A stretch of 17,505 nucleotides of DNA, from positions 1-17,505 of the forward strand of contig JAEZUR010000170.1 in the NCBI GenBank assembly GCA_023420935.1. Direction: 5' to 3'. Numbering within the stretch: position 1 is the stretch's first letter; every line of letters begins with the position of its first letter. The stretch comes from Bacillota bacterium. Lineage in GTDB: Bacteria; Bacillota; Clostridia; Lachnospirales; Lachnospiraceae. The position numbers were made by a program, and so were the translations under genes. The notes under the pieces are model-generated. The model saw nothing but the letters and a program-made list of their open reading frames with translations. It made no database searches and was not told the DNA's origin. Below, piece by piece: positions 14,483 to 17,505 of this stretch.

Positions 14483-15166
14483 TCAGAGAGTTACTTCTAT
14501 ACTCTGGTCAACAGAAACAGAATCCGGATTAACGATACAATCAACTGCTATAATTCTTACCCCTTTTCGTTTTGCCTCTCTTAACGCTTCGCCAAATTCC
14601 ATATGGGTCTGATCATTTGGTTCAAACCTATGAACTCCTTTCATCTGTATAACAAATATGATATAAGCACCATATCCATTTTCTGTACAATGAATTAGTT
14701 CATTTATGTGTTTAATTCCACGTTCTGTTGGTGCATCTGGGAATCTAGCAATCCCATTTTCCTCAAGGGTAACACCTTTCACTTCGATATAAATTTTTTC
14801 GCCATCAGCCTCTGCATAAAAATCAAATCTAGAATTTCCATACTTCACTTCTGGCTTTAGATAAGTTAATTTGCGAAATAATCCTTTATTCTCCAACCAT
14901 TCTGCAACTAATTTATTCGGCGCTTGGGAATCAATATTAATCCATTCTGTTCCTTTTAGCACGCATATAACAGAATATCTAGTTTTCCTTTTGGTATCTT
15001 CTCCATGATCTTCTACATAGACTGTTGCACCAAGAACAAATAATTCTTTGCACCGACCAGTATTTTTCACGTGGCAAAGTTCAATTTGATCATCAATTCT
15101 CACCTGTGCTAAAAAGCGATTGGGCCTTGCCAGAAATATTCCTTGCTTTATTTTCTTATATATCAT
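14483..15166 (-). CDS. sfsA: SfsA family protein inside the trp operon
   Basis: A 227-residue protein of the SfsA (sugar fermentation stimulation) family. The N-terminal OB-like part has Arg-Pro-Asn-Arg-Phe and His-Val-x-Asn-Thr-Gly-Arg-Cys-Lys-Glu-Leu. The C-terminal part is nuclease-like: Ser-Arg-Phe-Asp-Phe-Tyr, then Ile-Tyr-Ile-Glu-Val-Lys-Gly-Val-Thr-Leu-Glu, Phe-Pro-Asp-Ala-Pro-Thr-Glu-Arg-Gly and His-Ile-Asn-Glu-Leu. The second Met, at 15166, is preferred to the one at 15178: it overlaps the trpC stop as ATGA and has GGAAG five bases upstream. SfsA was named from E. coli maltose phenotypes and DNA binding; its biochemical role is unsettled. Nothing ties it to tryptophan synthesis, so its place here is unusual. 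Confidence 0.93.
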   Translation of the reverse strand: MIYKKIKQGIFLARPNRFLAQVRIDDQIELCHVKNTGRCKELFVLGATVYVEDHGEDTKRKTRYSVICVLKGTEWINIDSQAPNKLVAEWLENKGLFRKLTYLKPEVKYGNSRFDFYAEADGEKIYIEVKGVTLEENGIARFPDAPTERGIKHINELIHCTENGYGAYIIFVIQMKGVHRFEPNDQTHMEFGEALREAKRKGVRIIAVDCIVNPDSVSVDQSIEVTL

Positions 15167-15948
15167 AAACTCTTCCATTCTTCTGCGAGAGCCTGTGGAT
15201 CTTCTGCCTCCATAAATGCTCTTCCAATCAATAATGCGTCTACCTTGCTGTCTTTTAGATATACGATATCTTCTTGATTACCAACACCACTTTCTGAGAC
15301 AAAAACTGGTCGTACACTCGTTAACTGGTCTAACCTTTCTGATAAGCGTTTGGTTGTTTCTAAGGTTATCGAAAAATCTTTTAGATTACGATTATTCACA
15401 CCAATAATTTTTGCTCCTAATTGTACTGCTCTTTGTAATTCTTCTTCATCATGTACTTCTAACAGTACATCCATTCCTAATTGATATGCCAGATCATAAA
15501 ACCGCTTCATATCTTGGTCACCTAGAATCGCTGCTATTAACAAGATAGCATCTGCGCCTATTACCTTTGCTTCATAGATCTGATAAGCATCTATGATAAA
15601 ATCTTTTCGAATAATGGGAAGTGGTGAAATGGAACGAATCTGTTTTAAATATTCTGCACTTCCGTTAAAATGATCTTCCTCCGTTAAACAAGAAATGGCA
15701 TCCACAGAATGGTTGTATTGATCAATTCGGTCTGTTAGTTCCAATTTATTATTCAGTACTCCCATACTTGGAGAGGCCTTTTTAAATTCGCCAATAATCG
15801 AAAGTCCTGGTTTCGCTAATGCTTCATAGAAAGAAATGGAGATCCGTTTGGACTCCATTGCTATTTCTTGCATAGATTCCGCTGATATTACTTCTTTTTG
15901 ATTGATAAGCCGTTTCTTTTTATCCTTTACTATTTCATCTAAAATCAT
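15163..15948 (-). CDS. trpC: Indole-3-glycerol phosphate synthase
   Basis: A 261-residue TIM-barrel enzyme that closes the indole ring. Glu54 and Lys56 lie in the Gly-Glu-Phe-Lys-Lys-Ala-Ser-Pro-Ser box, Lys114 in Ile-Arg-Lys-Asp-Phe-Ile, Glu163 in Leu-Leu-Glu-Val-His. Asn-Asn-Arg-Asn-Leu and Ser-Glu-Ser-Gly follow, completing the active site and phosphate pocket. GGGAG six bases before the ATG fixes the start. Its stop overlaps the sfsA start by ATGA. The gene immediately upstream would normally be trpD; here it is trpG. Confidence 0.96.
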   Translation of the reverse strand: MILDEIVKDKKKRLINQKEVISAESMQEIAMESKRISISFYEALAKPGLSIIGEFKKASPSMGVLNNKLELTDRIDQYNHSVDAISCLTEEDHFNGSAEYLKQIRSISPLPIIRKDFIIDAYQIYEAKVIGADAILLIAAILGDQDMKRFYDLAYQLGMDVLLEVHDEEELQRAVQLGAKIIGVNNRNLKDFSITLETTKRLSERLDQLTSVRPVFVSESGVGNQEDIVYLKDSKVDALLIGRAFMEAEDPQALAEEWKSL

Positions 15949-16007
15949 GTTACGCTCCCAACTGCACGCATGGCATGCTTACAAATAAGTGGATTACATT
16001 TTTCCAT
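15945..16007 (-). other. 20-codon open frame in the trpG-trpC junction, in the place of trpD
   Basis: The frame starts at an ATG inside the last codons of trpG and ends at a TGA that overlaps the trpC ATG. It encodes a peptide beginning Met-Glu-Lys-Cys-Asn-Pro and ending Arg-Ala-Val-Gly-Ser-Val-Thr. This is the arrangement expected of a translationally coupled gene between trpG and trpC, but the start has no clear ribosome binding site and the peptide resembles no TrpD segment that I can defend. It may be a deletion scar of trpD or chance. Confidence 0.25.
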
Positions 16008-16563
16008 TTACGAAATTCTCAATTAAACGTTTCCCATGTTCCGTGTAAATAGATTCTGGATGGAATTGAAGACCAACCACTGGATATTCCTTATGCCTTA
16101 CTGCCATAATTTCTTTATCTTCTGTCTGTGCTAGAATTCGTAAGCACTCCGGAATATTTTCTTCTAAAATTGCAAGAGAATGATATCTCGCTATCTTGAT
16201 TGGAGAAGGAATTCCTGTAAATATACTGCTACTATCATGGTTAATCTCCGACTGTTTTCCATGTAATACTTCCTTGGCATAGGATACGGTTCCGCCAAAC
16301 GCTGCCCCGATACATTGATGTCCAAGGCATACTCCTAGAATTGGTTTTTCTTTATAAAATCTTTGAATTAAGGAAATACAGATACCAGCTTCTTTTGGAC
16401 TTTTAGGACCAGGAGACAAAATGATACGCTCTGGATTCATTTCTTCGATTTCTTCTAATGTTATTTTATCATTACGAGCTACTATGATATCTGAATTAAA
16501 TATACCAATGTATTGATATAAGTTATAGGTAAATGAATCATAATTATCTATTAATAATATCAT
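15994..16563 (-). CDS. trpG: Anthranilate synthase glutamine amidotransferase subunit
   Basis: A 189-residue class I glutamine amidotransferase that supplies ammonia to TrpE. The triad is Cys79 (Gly-Val-Cys-Leu-Gly-His-Gln), His168 and Glu170 (Gln-Phe-His-Pro-Glu-Ser). The N-terminal Asp-Asn-Tyr-Asp-Ser-Phe-Thr-Tyr-Asn-Leu and the Ser-Pro-Gly-Pro oxyanion strand are intact. It is a stand-alone subunit, not fused to TrpD. Its ATG overlaps the trpE stop by ATGA. The same subunit may also serve para-aminobenzoate synthase, as in Bacillus, but the context makes trp the main role. Confidence 0.95.
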   Translation of the reverse strand: MILLIDNYDSFTYNLYQYIGIFNSDIIVARNDKITLEEIEEMNPERIILSPGPKSPKEAGICISLIQRFYKEKPILGVCLGHQCIGAAFGGTVSYAKEVLHGKQSEINHDSSSIFTGIPSPIKIARYHSLAILEENIPECLRILAQTEDKEIMAVRHKEYPVVGLQFHPESIYTEHGKRLIENFVNGKM

Positions 16564-17505
16564 AAATTATCCTCCTTCACTAGTGTTTTTGCCAGTGCCA
16601 TTACCTTGTTACAGCATTCATAATACTCTGATTCTGGAACTGAATCCAAGACAATTCCTGCACCGGCCTGAAGATAAACACGATTTCCTTTCTTCACCAT
16701 GGTACGAATGGTTATACAGAAATCCATGTTTCCATCAAACGATAAATAACCAGTAGCACCACCGTATAATCCTCTTCGATTATTTTCTAATTCATCAATA
16801 ATCTCCATAGCACGTATCTTTGGAGCCCCACTTAAGGTTCCTGCTGGTAAGAAGGAAGAAACTAAGTCAAGTGGATGATAGTCACCCTTTTTGCGACCTT
16901 CTACTAATGATACGATGTGCATTACGTGAGAGTAATTTTGTACCTTCATAAATTCAGTAACCTTGACGGTACCAAATTCAGAGATACGTCCCATATCATT
17001 TCTTGCTAAATCCACAAGCATAACGTGTTCTGCTTTTTCTTTCTCATCAGCTAACAATTCTTCCATGAGACGTTCGTCTTCTGCTGCATCTTTTCCTCTG
17101 GGTCTAGTACCTGCTATGGGGCAAGTAAATACTTTGTTTTCTGTTTGCTTTACTAACATTTCAGGGGAACTTCCGATAATCTCAAACTCTCCAAAATTAA
17201 AATAGTATAAGTAAGGAGAAGGATTTAATAATCTTAATTCCTTATATAATTCAAATCCATCTTCCTGTGTTTCAATGGTCCACCTCTGAGAAAGTACCGT
17301 CTGGAAAATATGTCCTTCCACAATGTACTCTTTAATTTTCTTCACTTTTTCACTATATTCTTCTAGAGAATCTGATTTATTAATAATTTTCCCATCGTGT
17401 AATTTTCTCTTATCTTTGTTATTACAAAGTTCCGCATTTTTTTTATGAACACCATCTACTGCGTTTTGTATCATTTGCTCAGCTGCTTTCGTGGCATGGT
17501 CTCGA
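16560..17505 (-). CDS. trpE: Anthranilate synthase component I (partial, C-terminal part)
   Basis: The last 314 codons or so of a chorismate-utilising enzyme that makes anthranilate from chorismate with ammonia from TrpG. The frame stays open to the window edge, so the start and the N-terminal tryptophan-binding region lie outside; the Met at 17474 is internal. Visible family boxes are Gly-His-Ile-Phe-Gln-Thr-Val-Leu-Ser-Gln-Arg, Asn-Pro-Ser-Pro-Tyr, Ser-Ser-Pro-Glu, Pro-Ile-Ala-Gly-Thr-Arg-Pro-Arg-Gly, Asp-Leu-Ala-Arg-Asn-Asp, Pro-Ala-Gly-Thr-Leu-Ser-Gly-Ala-Pro-Lys and Gln-Ala-Gly-Ala-Gly-Ile-Val. Aminodeoxychorismate synthase PabB is a close relative, but the trp genes downstream settle the call. 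Confidence 0.95.
   Translation of the reverse strand, partial: RDHATKAAEQMIQNAVDGVHKKNAELCNNKDKRKLHDGKIINKSDSLEEYSEKVKKIKEYIVEGHIFQTVLSQRWTIETQEDGFELYKELRLLNPSPYLYYFNFGEFEIIGSSPEMLVKQTENKVFTCPIAGTRPRGKDAAEDERLMEELLADEKEKAEHVMLVDLARNDMGRISEFGTVKVTEFMKVQNYSHVMHIVSLVEGRKKGDYHPLDLVSSFLPAGTLSGAPKIRAMEIIDELENNRRGLYGGATGYLSFDGNMDFCITIRTMVKKGNRVYLQAGAGIVLDSVPESEYYECCNKVMALAKTLVKEDNL

Overview
The window is AT-rich, low-GC Firmicutes DNA. The T-box-controlled thrS, strong AGGAGG-type ribosome binding sites, TTG and GTG starts, a FabV-type enoyl reductase and the DUF2752 gene pair suggest a clostridial, probably Lachnospiraceae-like, anaerobe. The genus is an inference. All genes but one are on the minus strand, so they are described in transcription order, from high to low coordinates.

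Region 1 (17505 down to about 11756) is a tryptophan operon that enters from beyond the right edge: trpE (partial), trpG, trpC, sfsA, trpF, trpB, trpA. The genes are tightly packed, with ATGA overlaps at trpE/trpG and trpC/sfsA. The enzymes cover chorismate to tryptophan except for anthranilate phosphoribosyltransferase. trpD is missing from its usual place between trpG and trpC, where only a 20-codon open frame lies, and sfsA sits inside the operon. Next comes a GrpB-family gene (10909-11499).

Region 2 is the one plus-strand gene, fabV (9438-10598). It has its own promoter overlapped by a FabT-like palindrome, and it is divergent from the next block.

Region 3 (9214 down to 4309) is a probable minus-strand cluster with an envelope or lipid flavour: GT4 glycosyltransferase, YdcF-like protein, GNAT acetyltransferase, inositol monophosphatase-family enzyme, an unrecognised four-helix membrane protein and an MgtC/SapB protein.

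Region 4 (4272 down to 954) is thrS behind a consensus promoter and a complete T-box leader with specifier ACU, followed by a DUF2752 gene and a small two-helix membrane protein, ending at a strong terminator. A stand-alone C39-like cysteine peptidase gene lies at the left edge.

The most unusual content is intergenic. Three very long hairpins, at 3754-3882, 10611-10836 and 11530-11729, have unrelated arm sequences but the same plan: a short outer helix, a long near-perfect inner helix, and on one side, 4-6 nt outside the long helix, a shared 12-mer TASGTTAWCGAT (S = C/G, W = A/T) that runs into the outer helix. None has a U-tract, so they are not ordinary terminators. They look like one family of structured elements, either DNA elements mobilised in trans or structured RNAs, and I recognise no described family for them.
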